Part shown: positions 62,916 through 64,000 of the stretch, one piece after another | Position numbering within the stretch: position 1 is the stretch's first letter | Layout: every line of letters begins with the position of its first letter | Assembly: GCF_024298965.1 (NCBI RefSeq) | Contig: NZ_CP085193.1 | Coordinates: 10,230,001-10,294,000 of the forward strand | DNA: 64,000 bases | Source of the DNA: Streptomyces rapamycinicus NRRL 5491 | GTDB lineage: Bacteria; Actinomycetota; Actinomycetes; Streptomycetales; Streptomycetaceae | Direction of reading: 5' to 3' | Program-made: the position numbers and the translations under genes | The notes under the pieces: model-generated | What the model was told of the DNA's origin: nothing | The model's database searches: none | The model's input: only the letters and a program-made list of their open reading frames with translations

Positions 62916-64000
62916 GTGACCGTCTCCCAGTCCCCAGTGCCGTCCGCAGCCCCGAAGCGGCTTCGCGTGGCGCGGCAGCGACCCCGGTGGTCCGAGCTCC
63001 GCGAGGTTCTGCAAGTACGCCGGCCGACCCTCAACCCGGTCGAGCGGCGGCTCGGGGCCGCGCTGAGCATCCGCGACCTCCGCAAGGTGGCGGTGCGTAC
63101 GACTCCGCGCGCGGTATTCGACTACGTGGACGGCGCGGCCGACGCGGAGCTGACCGCGCGACGGAACAGGTCCGCCTTCGCGGCGGTCGAACTCGTGCCG
63201 GAGTACCTGTCGCCGGTCGACCATCCGGACCTGTCCACGCGGGTGTTCGACCGGGAGATCGCGATGCCGCTGATCTTCGCGCCGACCGGATACACCCGGA
63301 TGATGCACCACGAGGGCGAGGCGGCGGTCGCGCGCGTGGCCGCCCGCCACGGCCTGCCGTACACGCTGTCCACCGTGGGCACCTCGACCGTCGAGGACGT
63401 CGCCGCGGCGGCCCCCGGCGGCGAACACTGGTTCCAGCTCTATCTGACCCGCGACGAGCGCCTCAACGCGGAACTCCTCGACCGCGCGCTCGCGGCCGGA
63501 TTCACCACCGTGGTCCTCACCGTGGACACCCCCGTGGCGGGCCGCCACCCCAAGGACATGCGCAACGGCCTCACGATCCCGCCGTCGCTCACCCTGCGCA
63601 CGCTGTTCGGCATGGCCCGCTACCCGTCCTGGGTGCTCAACAAGCTGACCACGGCCCCGATCGCGTTCGCGTCGCTGCGCAGCATGGCCGGCGAGACGGA
63701 CGTGATCGACGCCGTACGGGTGGCCGACGTGGTCTTCGAACCGACCCTGAACTACGACCATCTGGCGTGGCTGCGCGCCAACTGGCCGCACCGGCTGCTG
63801 GTCAAGGGCGTCCTCAGCCCGCGCGACGCGCGCCGCGCCGTCGAGACGGGCGCGGACGGTGTGGTCGTGTCCAACCACGGGGGACGGCAGCTCGACCGCA
63901 CCCCGGCCACCCTCACGGTGCTGCCCGGGATACGCGAGGAGCTCGGCCCCGACGCCACGGTGATCCTCGACAGCGGCGTCACCCATGGCCAGGACATCCT
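62916..64000 (+). CDS. FMN-dependent alpha-hydroxy-acid oxidase/dehydrogenase, 3' cut by window edge
   Basis: 361 codons from GTG 62916 (GAGAGG upstream), open at the edge. LSIRDLRKVAVRTTPRAVFD (about 49-68), FDYVDGAADAELT, FAPTGYTRMMHHEGE (about 127-141), WFQLYLTRD and VLTVDTPVAGRHPKDMRNG are features of the glycolate oxidase/L-lactate dehydrogenase (LldD)/mandelate dehydrogenase family. VVSNHGGRQLD (about 317-327) holds the catalytic His and substrate Arg. Oxidises an L-2-hydroxy acid to a 2-oxo acid. Divergent from the lactonase operon and sharing its operator, so it probably belongs to the same catabolic unit. Confidence 0.9.
   Translation, partial: MTVSQSPVPSAAPKRLRVARQRPRWSELREVLQVRRPTLNPVERRLGAALSIRDLRKVAVRTTPRAVFDYVDGAADAELTARRNRSAFAAVELVPEYLSPVDHPDLSTRVFDREIAMPLIFAPTGYTRMMHHEGEAAVARVAARHGLPYTLSTVGTSTVEDVAAAAPGGEHWFQLYLTRDERLNAELLDRALAAGFTTVVLTVDTPVAGRHPKDMRNGLTIPPSLTLRTLFGMARYPSWVLNKLTTAPIAFASLRSMAGETDVIDAVRVADVVFEPTLNYDHLAWLRANWPHRLLVKGVLSPRDARRAVETGADGVVVSNHGGRQLDRTPATLTVLPGIREELGPDATVILDSGVTHGQDI

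Overview
The window is very GC-rich actinobacterial DNA. Dense genes, GTG/TTG starts, 1-4 nt stop/start overlaps, AraC/DeoR/IclR/TetR/RpiR/WYL regulators, SigB/F-type sigma factor, DUF5133 protein, sugar ABC transporter without its own ATPase and a cobalamin-riboswitch cbtBA pair all point to a Streptomyces (or close relative) accessory/arm region. No rRNA, tRNA, transposase or CRISPR array was seen.

Layout. (1) 1-18.8 kb is a glycan-use region: two FGGY sugar kinases, two DeoR repressors, two GH29 fucosidases, a frameshifted GH2 beta-galactosidase, a sugar ABC importer (binding protein plus two permeases), a PfkB kinase, a GH4 glycosidase and a GH38 alpha-mannosidase. Only the 3' end of a second sugar permease survives at 3.0-3.2 kb. 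(2) 18.8-24 kb has a BtuF-like corrinoid-binding protein, two tandem polysaccharide-deacetylase-like proteins with an RpiR regulator, and a B12 riboswitch driving cbtB-cbtA. (3) 24-34.9 kb holds a TetR/FAD-monooxygenase pair, an MFS pump behind a striking palindrome, a five-gene operon (MFS, ABC ATPase, ABC permease, response regulator, histidine kinase) and a secreted TAP-type peptidase. (4) 34.9-40.4 kb is a possible metal-regulated small-molecule and uptake cluster: Zur-like box, ATP-grasp ligase, DUF364-type protein, SbnA-like PLP synthase, peptide/nickel-type ABC transporter, RidA. It is damaged by an in-frame deletion that joins the PLP enzyme to the end of an ABC permease. (5) 40.4-49.7 kb is a mosaic of regulators and single enzymes around a stress sigma factor. 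(6) 49.7-57.8 kb holds flavin-dependent oxygenases: a reductase/monooxygenase pair, an IclR-linked amine oxidase, and two luciferase-like monooxygenases downstream of a tiny Cys-containing leader peptide with an adjacent hairpin. (7) 57.8-62.7 kb is one minus-strand operon (SDR, MHS transporter, lactonase, hydroxyacid-oxoacid transhydrogenase-like Fe-ADH, FmdB-type Zn ribbon). Its composition fits gamma-lactone/4-hydroxybutyrate catabolism. It faces a divergent FMN alpha-hydroxy-acid oxidase, and near-identical operators lie in front of both.

Recurring oddities are two deletion junctions ending inside ABC permease genes, one single-base frameshift, and short tandem repeats at gene 3' ends (FGGY kinase, PfkB kinase, chimeric PLP/permease, FmdB His tail). 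All function calls come from reading translated sequence and motifs; no database search was run.
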